A stretch of 17,242 nt of DNA from Fusobacteriota bacterium (GTDB lineage: Bacteria > Fusobacteriota > Fusobacteriia > Fusobacteriales > Fusobacteriaceae). Location of the stretch: assembly GCA_003973585.1 (NCBI GenBank), contig QNYN01000045.1, forward strand, positions 1 to 17,242. The letters are read 5' to 3'. The notes below the pieces were generated by a model. That model made no database searches. It was not told the origin of the DNA and saw nothing but the letters and a program-made list of their open reading frames with translations. A program made the position numbers and the translations under genes. Shown piece after piece: positions 8,224 through 16,864 of the stretch. Numbering within the stretch: position 1 is the first letter of the stretch; every line of letters starts with the position of its first letter.

Positions 8224-8949
8224 CTAGTCTAATTTAAATGCTTCTCCTAAATATACTCGTCTTGCTGTTTCATCATTAGCTATTTCTTCTGGAGTTCCAC
8301 TTATTAAAAGTTCCCCTTGAGCCATTACATATGCTCTATCTGTAATTCCTAAAGTTTCCCTTACACTATGATCAGTAATTAATATCCCTAATCCTCTTTT
8401 TTTTAAGTATCTTATTATTTCTTGAATATCTTCTACTGCTATAGGGTCTACCCCTGCAAATGGTTCATCTAGTAATATAAAATCTGGATTATTCGCTATT
8501 GTTCTTGCTATCTCTACCCTTCTTCTTTCTCCCCCTGAAAGGGAATATCCCATGGATTTTTCCACATGAGTAAGTTTAAACTCTTCTAATAAATCATTTT
8601 TTATTTTTATTCTTTCTTCTTTAGTAATATTTCTCATTTCTAAAATTGCCATAATATTATCTTCTACACTAAGATCTCTAAATATCGATGGTTCTTGTGC
8701 TAAATACCCTATTCCCATATTTGCTCTTTTGTACATAGGATAACTAGTAATATCTTCTTCGTTAAAAAATACTTGCCCTGATTCAGGTTTTACAATTCCA
8801 GTAATCATATAGAAAGTTGTTGTTTTCCCTGCACCATTAGGCCCTAATAATCCAACAATCTCTCCTTTATGAACTTCTAAACTTATTTTATTTACAACTC
8901 TTCTTTTTTTGTATGTTTTACAAAGATCTTGAGCTATTATACTTTTCAA
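8224..8949 (-). CDS. lptB: Lipopolysaccharide export ABC transporter ATP-binding protein LptB
   Basis: LptB is the cytoplasmic ATPase of the LptB2FG machine that extracts LPS from the inner membrane and drives it along the LptC-LptA bridge. In 241 residues: Walker A GPNGAGKTTT at 36-45, Q-loop region YLAQEPSIF, signature LSGGERRR at 137-144, Walker B FILLDEP ending at E162, and H194 in ITDHSVRETL, a segment characteristic of LptB rather than of amino-acid (LivF) ATPases. The start is TTG at 8949: AGGGGG lies six bases ahead, an in-frame TGA lies upstream, and no ATG is available. The neighbouring upstream gene encodes the probable bridge protein. The LptF/LptG permeases are not in this window. 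Confidence 0.95.
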   Translation of the reverse strand: MKSIIAQDLCKTYKKRRVVNKISLEVHKGEIVGLLGPNGAGKTTTFYMITGIVKPESGQVFFNEEDITSYPMYKRANMGIGYLAQEPSIFRDLSVEDNIMAILEMRNITKEERIKIKNDLLEEFKLTHVEKSMGYSLSGGERRRVEIARTIANNPDFILLDEPFAGVDPIAVEDIQEIIRYLKKRGLGILITDHSVRETLGITDRAYVMAQGELLISGTPEEIANDETARRVYLGEAFKLD

Positions 8950-8955
8950 ATCATA

Positions 8956-8962
8956 CCCCCTT
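8956..8962 (-). promoter_or_regulatory. Ribosome binding site for the TTG start of lptB
   Basis: AAGGGGG on the minus strand, six bases (TATGAT) before TTG at 8949. An out-of-frame ATG in that spacer opens a two-codon reading frame (ATG ATT TGA), which might slightly modulate initiation. Confidence 0.6.
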
Positions 8963-8986
8963 CACACTATATTAATTATTAAATAT

Positions 8987-11671
8987 TTATTTAGAATCTA
9001 ACCTTACATTTCCCTTTGCATTTAATATTCCAGTTTCCATATTATAATCCATATAATCTGATTCAATATGATTCTTTTCTGTATCAACTACTACATTTTC
9101 CCTTAATATTGCTAGATTTTCTTTATTTAATACCCTTCCTTTATCAGAAGTTCCTACTGTAACTTGTCCCTTTTCATCTATTGTCTTAAAATGCACATCA
9201 TTTATAAAAACAATAACTTCTGTTTCCATATTAATATCTAATATTTCTGCTTTTACATCTGTTTTTCCTTCTATATTAATATGATTTCCATACCGACCTA
9301 ATGCTGATTTTTCTATTAAATCTAATTCAATATAATCAGAATAAAGAGTCATATCTTGATACTCATATACACCATTTTTTTTGATTTCTGCTCTAGATAT
9401 AGTTAATTTTCCTGTTTTGTCTTTTACAAGAAATACCTTTGCAGTATCTCCTTTTATTTTTACTGGTTCTTTTTTCTGTGTTTTTTTATCAAAATTAAAG
9501 GCAAGTCCCTTAACATTTCCGTCTAAATCAATTTGTCTATTTTTTAGATCTCCAAACATAAAATCTCCATAAAGTTTTTCCCCTTCTGAAGAAACTAAAT
9601 TTACCTTTGTTCCATCTAAAACTTCACTTTTCATATTTCCCTTTAGACTTTTACCAGTTATAGTATAATTTGCATAATAAATAGTGTAATCTCTGTCTGT
9701 ATATACATCTTCTGTTAAAAATGAATATTCAACTTGAGTTCCCACAAATTTCATAGTAGGATTTTTTATTTTTACATTTCCATTTAGCTGTACAACTTCT
9801 CTATCTACATAATAATCTACTTTATCTCCACTAGCCCTTTTATCTTCACTTATTCCTACAAAATTAGTAGCTTCTACTCGTTTCTCTTTAACAAAATAAA
9901 CACCATTTTTCATAGTTGCATGACCTTTTTTAGAAGTTATATTGATATCTCCTGGAATATTTACAATTTCATCTTTTAGTATATATTTTCCGCTATTAGC
10001 AGTTAGTAAAGCATCTTTTGTTTTTACTTTTAGATTTCCTACAAGTTCTACATAAGAATTGCTATCAAAATTAGCATGGTTTCCTGTTATCTTTGATCCA
10101 TTTTCATCAACTATTATTATATCTCTATCTATGTTTCCAATACCAGTATTAGAATTATATATTAAATCTATTCCTGTCATTACTTTTTTTTCTTGAACTA
10201 TTTTTATTTTTCCAGGTGAAACTAAATCTCCTGTTGCCATATTATAATTGGCATTTTGTCCATAAAAAGTAACTTTATCCTTTTTATTATGTACTGTATA
10301 ATCACCATCTATTGTGGCTAACTTTATATTGTCATCAATATCTATCCTTTTACTTTTAAGATCAGATCCATTATAAGTAACCTTTGCATCACCTATAAAA
10401 CTATATTTTTTGCCCTTTAAATCAAAATCTACTACATCTGATTTTCCAGATATGTTTTCCCCTTTAAAAGTCCCATTAATTACTTTACCTATTTCAGTAT
10501 TCTCATCGAAATAAAGTTCTTTTCCTTTACTTTCATAAGTATCACTTTTATAATCATAGTTATTTAAAAGTTTTAACTTACCTGTTTTATTATTATAAGT
10601 AAAATCTTTTGCTAATATAGTTCTTTCTAAATCATTATATTTTACTAATTTTTTAGAAGTTACATATAAATCACCAGTTTTAGTATTATAAATACTAGTA
10701 TCTGCTACTAATTTACTAGTTTTATTATAAATATTTATATTTCCTTCTAATTCTAATGTCCCTTCTACACTATCATAAAATCCAGAATCAGCTTCTAAAT
10801 TATATTCACCATTTTTCCCTCTAATAGGTCCTACAAAATACATTTTATTTTCTGATGCCACATAATTTATTTTCTCAACTGTCAATTTTCCAGTATCAAA
10901 CTCTACTACTACATCATTTGATATAGTAAAATTCCCAGTAACTTCATCATATGTAAAATCTTTTGCTCGAAGGTTAGCTCCTTTATAATAAATTACAAAG
11001 TCTCCAATTCCATGAACACTTTTTTTCATTCCATTATATGTTATTTCTGAAAAATATCCTGATAATTCATCAGTTTGCAATGCTCCTAATTTTCTACCTC
11101 TAATCCTTATATTTTCTTTTATTTCCATTATTTTTGTTTTATCATTATAATGAACAAAATTAGCACTTAGTTGCATTTTATCTGTAACAACTCTTATATC
11201 TCTTTTTAAATTTAAATCTTCAAATTTTGTATCTGTAACTAAAGAATCTCCATATAAAGTAATTCCTTCTTCTTCATTATAGGCTTTTACTTTATTAGTT
11301 GCATATACTTTTTCTTCCTTCTGATCATACCTTGCTTTTTTAGCTTCTATTTTCCAACCATTATTAGCTATTCCTAGTATATTATTTTCTAAAAATAAAT
11401 TATTTTCATGATCAACTAAAGCATTATCACCAGATAATTTCATATTATCAAATAAAGCCTTTGCCATTTCAAAGGTTCTTATATTCTTTTCAGTATCATC
11501 AATTTGCTTTTCTGCCGCTACATGATATTTATCTACATCATATTCGACACCTGTTGTTACTAGTTTTTCTTCTACTTTTTTAGGCATTTCTTCTGGTTCT
11601 TTTATGTAGTTGAAATAAATAAATACAACGAAAAGTATTCCACCTAAATAACGCAATATTTTCTTTATCAT
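8987..11671 (-). CDS. Very long LptC/LptA (OstA-like) LPS-transport bridge protein
   Basis: An 894-residue protein with one N-terminal membrane segment (about 6-22, ILRYLGGILFVVFIYFNYI) and then an almost uniform series of beta-hairpin repeats. At least 17 units carry a core such as YNTKTGDLYVTS, YDSVEGTLELEGN or YNMETGILNAKGN. This is the OstA/LptA pattern, while the membrane anchor and first ~150 residues (LENNILGIANNGWKIEAKKARYD is split by this pattern) resemble LptC. E. coli LptC and LptA are each under 200 residues, so this looks like anchor and bridge joined in one chain, able to span the periplasm as a continuous beta-jellyroll groove for LPS. It lies 37 bases ahead of lptB. Start ATG has GGGAGGAAGAA directly ahead. 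The general role is well supported; the one-piece bridge is inference. Confidence 0.85.
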   Translation of the reverse strand: MIKKILRYLGGILFVVFIYFNYIKEPEEMPKKVEEKLVTTGVEYDVDKYHVAAEKQIDDTEKNIRTFEMAKALFDNMKLSGDNALVDHENNLFLENNILGIANNGWKIEAKKARYDQKEEKVYATNKVKAYNEEEGITLYGDSLVTDTKFEDLNLKRDIRVVTDKMQLSANFVHYNDKTKIMEIKENIRIRGRKLGALQTDELSGYFSEITYNGMKKSVHGIGDFVIYYKGANLRAKDFTYDEVTGNFTISNDVVVEFDTGKLTVEKINYVASENKMYFVGPIRGKNGEYNLEADSGFYDSVEGTLELEGNINIYNKTSKLVADTSIYNTKTGDLYVTSKKLVKYNDLERTILAKDFTYNNKTGKLKLLNNYDYKSDTYESKGKELYFDENTEIGKVINGTFKGENISGKSDVVDFDLKGKKYSFIGDAKVTYNGSDLKSKRIDIDDNIKLATIDGDYTVHNKKDKVTFYGQNANYNMATGDLVSPGKIKIVQEKKVMTGIDLIYNSNTGIGNIDRDIIIVDENGSKITGNHANFDSNSYVELVGNLKVKTKDALLTANSGKYILKDEIVNIPGDINITSKKGHATMKNGVYFVKEKRVEATNFVGISEDKRASGDKVDYYVDREVVQLNGNVKIKNPTMKFVGTQVEYSFLTEDVYTDRDYTIYYANYTITGKSLKGNMKSEVLDGTKVNLVSSEGEKLYGDFMFGDLKNRQIDLDGNVKGLAFNFDKKTQKKEPVKIKGDTAKVFLVKDKTGKLTISRAEIKKNGVYEYQDMTLYSDYIELDLIEKSALGRYGNHINIEGKTDVKAEILDINMETEVIVFINDVHFKTIDEKGQVTVGTSDKGRVLNKENLAILRENVVVDTEKNHIESDYMDYNMETGILNAKGNVRLDSK

Positions 11672-11709
11672 TTCTTCCTCCCTAGCAACATATAGTAAAT
11701 TGATAATTA

Positions 11710-14322
11710 CTAACTATTTTCTAATAACTTTTTTAATTCATTTAATTTCATCATAGCATCTAATGGGGTCAAATTATTTACATCTAAATTTGATACAGTA
11801 TCTAATACTTCCTTCTCTTCCTTTGTTATTTCAGGTTCTTTAATTTCTATTTTTTCTTCTTTTATTGGAGTTCCACCAAATAATGATAGCTGTTCTGCTC
11901 CTATTTTTTCTTCTATTATAGCTTTTTTTCTTTCTAATGTATGAAGTAATTGTTTTGCCTTTGATAAAATCTCTTTTGGTAATCCTGCTAATCTTGCTAC
12001 TTCTATTCCATAAGATTTATCTGCTCCACCTTTTACTATCTTTCTCAAAAATACTACTTCATCATTGGCTTCACTAACTTCAATTCTAAAATTTGATAAA
12101 TATTTTAATTTATACTCTAATTCTGTAAGTTCATGATAATGAGTTGCAAATATAGTTTTTGCTTTTATCTTGTCGTGGATATATTCTGTAATTGCACTAG
12201 CTAAAGACAATCCATCAAATGTAGAAGTTCCACGACCTACTTCATCTAAAATAACAAAAGATCTATCAGTTGCATTATTTACAATATTTGCAACTTCACT
12301 CATCTCTACCATAAATGTAGATTGTCCACTTACTAAATCATCACTAGCTCCAACTCTCGTAAATATTTTATCTACAATACCAATTTTAGCATCAGTTGCT
12401 GGTACATAAGAACCCATTTGAGCCATTAATATTATAAGAGCTACTTGTTTCATATAAGTAGATTTACCTGCCATATTAGGCCCTGTTAATACAATAATTT
12501 TTCTTTCTTTATCAAAAGATATATCATTACTTATATATTCTTCTCCTACAATTAGTTTTTCAACTATAGGATGACGGCCATCTTTTATATCTAAATCATA
12601 TCCTTTTACTACTTTTGGACATACATAATTATTTTTTGTAGCAGTATCTGCTAGAGATGCTATTACATCTACATAAGCTAATCCCTTTGCCAGTTTTTGT
12701 AATAATTTTATCTCTTCTACTATTTTTTTAGATATAGTCTTCAATAAATCATATTCTAATTCTTCAATTTTTCCCTTGGCATTTAATATAGTAGATTCAT
12801 ACTCTTTTAATTCAGGTGTTATATATCTCTCTGCATTAGTTAAAGTCTGTTTTCTTATATATTCTTCAGGAACTAAATGAGAATTTGCTCTACTTACTTC
12901 TAAAAAGTATCCAAATACTTTATTGTATTTAATTTTTAAATTTTTTATCCCTGTTTTTTCCTTTTCTTTTCTTTCTATCTCTAAAATATAATTTTTACCT
13001 GATTTAGATATTTTATGTAATTCATCTAAAGTTTCATTATAACCTCTTTTTATCATTCCACCTTCCCTTACAGAAAATGGTGGCTCTTCTATAATAGTAA
13101 TTTCTAGCATATTATAGATTTCTACTAACTTCTTTATATCCGTTACAAACATTTGTTTTTGTCCCAAGATTTTTACAACTTCTAATGCTGATTTTATAGA
13201 TTTTTTTATAGCTATTAAATCACGAGCATTTTCCGTTCCTAAAATTAATTTCCCTGTTAACCTTTCTAAATCATAGATATTTTTTAGTTCTTCCCTTATA
13301 TCTTCACGAATTAACACTTCTTCAATAAAGTAAGTTATATCTCTTTGTCTTTTTTCTATACTTTCTATATTTAATAAAGGATTTTTTATAATACTTTTTA
13401 ACGTCCTTGTTCCCATAGATGTTTTACACCTATCAAGTACCCATAATAGAGTTCCTAAAGTGCTTTTTTCCCTACTATTTTCTACTAATTCTAGATTTTT
13501 TTGAGTTGCTAAATTTAACTCTAAATAGTTATTTCTATTGTCATATCCTATAGTTTGAATGGGAAGTTCATTATATTTATGTAAATCTAATACATATTCT
13601 AATATAAATCCCCCTGCTTCTACTGCTAACTCTTTTTTATCTATCCCATAACTTTCTAATGAAATCACATTAAAATATTCTTTTAACATTTTTTCTGGTG
13701 CTTTTATCTTATTGATAGGATTCATTACTACTTCATTTAACTTTTTATAATTTTCAATTTCTTCATTAAATCTTTCTAAAGTCCTACTTTCTACCAAAAT
13801 TTCTGTAGGAGACAATTTATATATTTCATTAATTGCTATAGAAATAATGTTTTCTCCTTCTAATTCTGTTACTTTAAATTCTCCAGTTGTAATATCAAGA
13901 TATGATATTCCTGCTTTTTTTTCTCTAATAATAAGCCCTAAAAGATAGTTATTACTCTTATCATCTAGATAATCTGTATCTATTACCGTTCCAGGAGTAA
14001 TTACTTTTACAACTTCTCTTTTTACTATTCCTTTAGCTTCTGATGGTTTTTCTACTTGTTCACATATGGCTACTTTATAACCTTTAGCTACTAATTTTGA
14101 TATATATCCTGCTGCTGAATGATACGGTATCCCTGCCAAAGGTACATTTTGACCTTTTTCTTTATTTCTGCTAGTAAGTGTTATTCCTAGTTCTTTTGAG
14201 GCTATAATAGCATCTTCAAAAAACATCTCATAGAAATCTCCTAATCTAAAAAATAGGATATTATCTTGATTTTCAGCTTTTATTTCTTTGTATTGTTTCA
14301 TGAGTGGTGTTTCTTTACCCAT
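11710..14322 (-). CDS. mutS: DNA mismatch repair protein MutS
   Basis: MutS recognises base mismatches and starts mismatch repair. In 870 residues: the mismatch-contact Phe-x-Glu motif F30-Y-E32 in GDFYEMF, the connector, core and clamp domains, then the ATPase with Walker A GPNMAGKST at 614-622, Walker B DEVGRGTSTFDG starting at D693, and the ATHYHEL segment. QLSLF at 811-815 fits the beta-clamp binding motif found in MutS C-terminal tails. The length, N-terminal mismatch domain and F-x-E motif separate it from MutS2. GTGAGG stands nine bases before ATG. It is 28 bases behind dusB and 38 ahead of the Lpt bridge gene. No mutL is in the window. Confidence 0.98.
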   Translation of the reverse strand: MGKETPLMKQYKEIKAENQDNILFFRLGDFYEMFFEDAIIASKELGITLTSRNKEKGQNVPLAGIPYHSAAGYISKLVAKGYKVAICEQVEKPSEAKGIVKREVVKVITPGTVIDTDYLDDKSNNYLLGLIIREKKAGISYLDITTGEFKVTELEGENIISIAINEIYKLSPTEILVESRTLERFNEEIENYKKLNEVVMNPINKIKAPEKMLKEYFNVISLESYGIDKKELAVEAGGFILEYVLDLHKYNELPIQTIGYDNRNNYLELNLATQKNLELVENSREKSTLGTLLWVLDRCKTSMGTRTLKSIIKNPLLNIESIEKRQRDITYFIEEVLIREDIREELKNIYDLERLTGKLILGTENARDLIAIKKSIKSALEVVKILGQKQMFVTDIKKLVEIYNMLEITIIEEPPFSVREGGMIKRGYNETLDELHKISKSGKNYILEIERKEKEKTGIKNLKIKYNKVFGYFLEVSRANSHLVPEEYIRKQTLTNAERYITPELKEYESTILNAKGKIEELEYDLLKTISKKIVEEIKLLQKLAKGLAYVDVIASLADTATKNNYVCPKVVKGYDLDIKDGRHPIVEKLIVGEEYISNDISFDKERKIIVLTGPNMAGKSTYMKQVALIILMAQMGSYVPATDAKIGIVDKIFTRVGASDDLVSGQSTFMVEMSEVANIVNNATDRSFVILDEVGRGTSTFDGLSLASAITEYIHDKIKAKTIFATHYHELTELEYKLKYLSNFRIEVSEANDEVVFLRKIVKGGADKSYGIEVARLAGLPKEILSKAKQLLHTLERKKAIIEEKIGAEQLSLFGGTPIKEEKIEIKEPEITKEEKEVLDTVSNLDVNNLTPLDAMMKLNELKKLLENS

Positions 14323-14350
14323 TATTGTAACCTCACTTTTTTAATTTTTA

Positions 14351-15307
14351 TTATAACTGTTCTGCTCTTTCTTTTAATTTTTCCCTTAATTCTATTAAAA
14401 CCTTTGCTATTTCATCATAATTATCTATTTTGTTTAATAAATTTTTTATCTTACTTCCTCCTGGTATTCCTTTTAAATACCAGCATAGATGTTTTCTTAT
14501 TTCAAAATTAAACTGTTTTTCTGGATAATCTTCTTTTATATATTCAACATGCTTTAAAGCCATATTTATCTTATCTACATAAGTTACTTTTGTAATTACT
14601 TCTCCAGTTTCAAATTTTTCTCTTATTTGCTTTATTAACCATGGATTTCCATATATTCCACGAGCTAACATTATTCCATCTACTCCAGATTCTTTTGCCT
14701 TTTCATAGGCATCTTCTGCTGTAAAAATATCTCCATTTCCAATAACAGGTATAGATACTGCATCTTTAATTTGCTTTATAATTTCCCAATTAGCAGTTCC
14801 ACTATACATTTGTTCTCGAGTTCTTCCATGTACCGTTATGTGATGTAATCCCAATTCATCTGCTATTTTTGCTACTTCTACAGGATTTTTATGTTCTTTA
14901 TATCCTATTCTAATTTTCATAGATAATTTAGTTTCAGGTTTTAATGCTTTTTTTATTGCAGTCATTAATTTTTTTATATGGTCTACATCTCCTAAAAGTG
15001 CTGATCCATAACCATTTTTTGTGATTTTAGGCATTGGACATCCCATATTTACATCGATATAGGTTACTCCTAAACTCTCAATATATTTTGCACTTTCTAC
15101 CATAACATCTATATCACTACCAAAAATTTGTACCCCATCATTTGGTAATAATCTCAACATTTGTTTAATTGTTTTTTCATTAGCCATCTTTACTGCATTT
15201 ACACTAACCATTTCTGTAAACATTAAATCTGGATGAAATTCATTCATAATTCTTCTATATGTATAATCTGTTACCCCTGCCATAGGAGCAATGTATATTT
15301 TTACCAT
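14351..15307 (-). CDS. dusB: tRNA-dihydrouridine synthase, DusB type
   Basis: A flavin-dependent enzyme that reduces specific uridines of tRNA to dihydrouridine. The 318-residue TIM barrel begins with the FMN-binding IAPMAGVTDYTYRR, carries the catalytic cysteine C90 in DVNMGCPMPKI, then SMKIRIGY, TVHGRTREQMYSG and PVIGNGDIFTAEDA, and GIMLARGIYGNPWLI, which are the conserved Dus segments in order. The usual C-terminal helical tRNA-binding domain follows. The exact position modified is not readable from sequence; the NMGCP context and overall order are DusB-like. AGAGGTG is four bases before ATG. It is the first gene of the long run, with an extended -10 promoter just upstream. Confidence 0.94.
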   Translation of the reverse strand: MVKIYIAPMAGVTDYTYRRIMNEFHPDLMFTEMVSVNAVKMANEKTIKQMLRLLPNDGVQIFGSDIDVMVESAKYIESLGVTYIDVNMGCPMPKITKNGYGSALLGDVDHIKKLMTAIKKALKPETKLSMKIRIGYKEHKNPVEVAKIADELGLHHITVHGRTREQMYSGTANWEIIKQIKDAVSIPVIGNGDIFTAEDAYEKAKESGVDGIMLARGIYGNPWLIKQIREKFETGEVITKVTYVDKINMALKHVEYIKEDYPEKQFNFEIRKHLCWYLKGIPGGSKIKNLLNKIDNYDEIAKVLIELREKLKERAEQL

Positions 15308-15355
15308 TTTACACCTCTTTTTCTGCTATACAGAATTTTTCCATTATATCTTAAA

Positions 15356-15364
15356 ATTATACCA
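15356..15364 (-). promoter_or_regulatory. Extended -10 promoter ahead of dusB, likely head of the long operon
   Basis: TGGTATAAT on the minus strand combines a perfect TATAAT with the TGn extension. No recognisable -35 lies 17 bases upstream, as expected for an extended -10 promoter. It lies about 50 bases before the dusB start and directly after the GNAT stop. A second TATAAT at 15343-15348 lacks both the extension and a -35. Confidence 0.65.
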
Positions 15365-15382
15365 TAGATTGCCCTTTATTTT

Positions 15383-15865
15383 CTATAGTGTTTTTATCAT
15401 CCAAACATCGCATCCAGTATGAACTACCCCTTCTAATGGTTTGGATAAATTTTTAAATTCTAACTTTTTATATAATTTTATGGCATCTTTCATATTTGAA
15501 AGAGTATCTAGATAACATTCTTTATATCCCTTCTCTTTAGCGAATTCCAAAGATTTTTCTACAAGTTTTCTTCCTATTCCTAATCCTCTTGCTTCTTTTA
15601 ATATAAATAATTTTCTTAACTCACAAATATTTTTATCATTATCAAAGTTTGAGATCCCACAACCTCCTACAACTTCTCCATCTTTAATAGCAATAAAATA
15701 AATACTTTTAGTTTTTTTATTATAATATTTACTCATATTTCTTACTTCTTCATCACCAGGACCAAAGCCTTCTCCTACTGCTCCAAATTCTTCACCAACA
15801 CTTTTGATTATCTTGCATATATCTATATCATATTTAGGGCTTATTTCTTCAATTTTATAACTCAT
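15383..15865 (-). CDS. GNAT-family N-acetyltransferase
   Basis: A 160-residue protein with the GNAT fold: beta strands around SIYFIAIKDGEVVGGCGIS, then motif A LRKLFILKEARGLGIGRKLV, where RGLGIG is the acetyl-CoA pyrophosphate loop, and C-terminal motif B with CYLDTLSNMKDAIKLYKKLEF. It would acetylate a small molecule or protein amine; the substrate cannot be inferred. ATG at 15865 is chosen because AAGGAGG (15872-15878) is six bases ahead; an in-frame ATG at 15889 lies before that site and would add eight residues. It stands between the terminator of the zinc-ribbon unit and the dusB promoter. No clear promoter of its own is seen, so it may rely on read-through or a weak promoter. Confidence 0.9.
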   Translation of the reverse strand: MSYKIEEISPKYDIDICKIIKSVGEEFGAVGEGFGPGDEEVRNMSKYYNKKTKSIYFIAIKDGEVVGGCGISNFDNDKNICELRKLFILKEARGLGIGRKLVEKSLEFAKEKGYKECYLDTLSNMKDAIKLYKKLEFKNLSKPLEGVVHTGCDVWMIKTL

Positions 15866-15871
15866 TAGATA

Positions 15872-15878
15872 CCTCCTT
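15872..15878 (-). promoter_or_regulatory. Ribosome binding site that sets the acetyltransferase start
   Basis: AAGGAGG on the minus strand, six bases (TATCTA) before ATG at 15865. It falls inside the reading frame that would begin at the ATG at 15889, which argues against that longer start. Confidence 0.8.
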
Positions 15879-15903
15879 ATTATTTTCAATTTATTTATTT
15901 TCT

Positions 15904-15935
15904 AAAAAAAATAGCTACCCAAAGTAGCTATTTTT
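15904..15935 (-). terminator. Rho-independent terminator after the zinc-ribbon gene
   Basis: A perfect 12-bp stem AAAAATAGCTAC/GTAGCTATTTTT (15907-15918 with 15924-15935) with a 5-base loop and a minus-strand T-run at 15904-15911. It stands 8 bases beyond the zinc-ribbon gene's stop. The nearly symmetrical A/T flanks mean it could also act on the plus strand, but no plus-strand gene is seen. Confidence 0.88.
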
Positions 15936-15943
15936 AATATAGT

Positions 15944-16303
15944 TTATTTCTTTTTAAATTTATCAAAAAAAGATTTTTTATTTGTTTTTTCAGCTTCTTT
16001 CATCCTATTTTTTTCTCTTTCTACATTAGACCAATTTGGATTTGATTTCATATTTTTCTTTACTTGTTGCATATATTTAGCTGCATTTCTTGTATTATTA
16101 TATTTTGTTTTTATCCCTTTTACTATATCGTTTCCTGTTTGAAATATTCCAACTACAACTCTTCCAGGATATGAGATAACTTTTTTTAGAGTTGTATATT
16201 TATATACTTCTCCACAATGTGGACATCTATATTTTGCAGGTTTGTCGGATATTTTCATCTTTTTCTTACATTTTGGACATCTAATAATAATTTTCTTTAC
16301 CAT
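15944..16303 (-). CDS. Small zinc-ribbon protein of unknown function
   Basis: A 119-residue basic protein. Four cysteines in two CxxC knuckles, C9/C12 (RCPKCKKKM) and C27/C30 (RCPHCGEVY), form a classic N-terminal zinc ribbon that could bind nucleic acid or mediate protein contacts. A short moderately hydrophobic segment (VISYPGRVVVGIFQ, about 43-56) follows, and the C-terminal half is a charged, lysine-rich probable helix ending in KKSFFDKFKKK. No enzymatic motif is seen. It starts two bases after the stop of the upstream basic-protein gene, so translation is probably coupled, and is followed by a strong terminator. Confidence 0.85.
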   Translation of the reverse strand: MVKKIIIRCPKCKKKMKISDKPAKYRCPHCGEVYKYTTLKKVISYPGRVVVGIFQTGNDIVKGIKTKYNNTRNAAKYMQQVKKNMKSNPNWSNVEREKNRMKEAEKTNKKSFFDKFKKK

Positions 16304-16305
16304 AA

Positions 16306-16719
16306 TTATAAAGTCCCTTCTATTTCAAAAGCAAGGATTCCAGCTATATTTTTATAACCATTTATTTCTCTGATTCTTATATGATTTCCATATAATTTTA
16401 TAGCAATATCCCCTATATGTGTTTTATAATTTTCTTTAGTTAAAGTTACCTTTGGAAAAAATGGTTTTCTTTTTTCTATTTTTCCATCTATTTCTATTAA
16501 AATATATCCTTTTTTATAACCTACTAATGTTTGTTGTTTTGCTAGATCTATTTTAGCTTGTTTTTCCATTCTTTCTTTTCTAGCTTCTGCATTTATCCTT
16601 TTTTTATCAGTTCTTCTAGCAGCTTCTTTTACTTCTGCAAATCTTTTTGTCTTTTTCATTGCTTTTAATATGTTATATGCTGTTCCTTTTGGTTTATCTT
16701 TATTTACACCTTTTCTCAT
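16306..16719 (-). CDS. Hypothetical basic protein
   Basis: 137 residues; I do not recognise the family. The first half (about 1-65) is very rich in Lys and Arg and looks helical (KAMKKTKRFAEVKEAARRTD), which suggests binding to nucleic acid or another acidic partner. The second half (about 68-137) alternates hydrophobic and polar residues (KGYILIEIDGKIEKRKP, then GDIAIKLYGNHIRIREING) as in a small beta domain. No signal peptide or membrane segment is present. AGGTGG is six bases ahead of ATG. It is first in a two-gene unit with the zinc-ribbon gene and has its own promoter. Codon use is that of the AT-rich resident genome. Confidence 0.85.
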   Translation of the reverse strand: MRKGVNKDKPKGTAYNILKAMKKTKRFAEVKEAARRTDKKRINAEARKERMEKQAKIDLAKQQTLVGYKKGYILIEIDGKIEKRKPFFPKVTLTKENYKTHIGDIAIKLYGNHIRIREINGYKNIAGILAFEIEGTL

Positions 16720-16755
16720 TTTCTACCACCTAATTATATTTTTATTTTGTATTGT

Positions 16756-16784
16756 ATTATATAACATTTAATGAATTAAAGCAA
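16756..16784 (-). promoter_or_regulatory. Probable promoter of the basic-protein/zinc-ribbon unit
   Basis: A perfect minus-strand TATAAT (plus 16756-16761) with TTGCTT 17 bases upstream (plus 16779-16784; three of six -35 bases). It lies about 37 bases before ATG 16719. This is the last element that looks native to the AT-rich genome before the composition changes. Confidence 0.6.
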
Positions 16785-16864
16785 TTTAATAATGAAGGCA
16801 GCGTCAAATTTTATAGAAAAAAAATTTAAATAGCCCCCTTACCAATCTTTTCAGTACCACCCTG

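Noticed and set aside
15343..15348. Second TATAAT ahead of dusB
   Set aside because: No TGn extension and no -35-like sequence at suitable spacing; the copy at 15356-15361 is better.
16802..16807. Minus-strand TTGACG as a -35 element for the basic-protein gene
   Set aside because: No -10 lies 16-18 bases downstream; the TATAAT at 16756-16761 is about 40 bases away and has TTGCTT at the right spacing.
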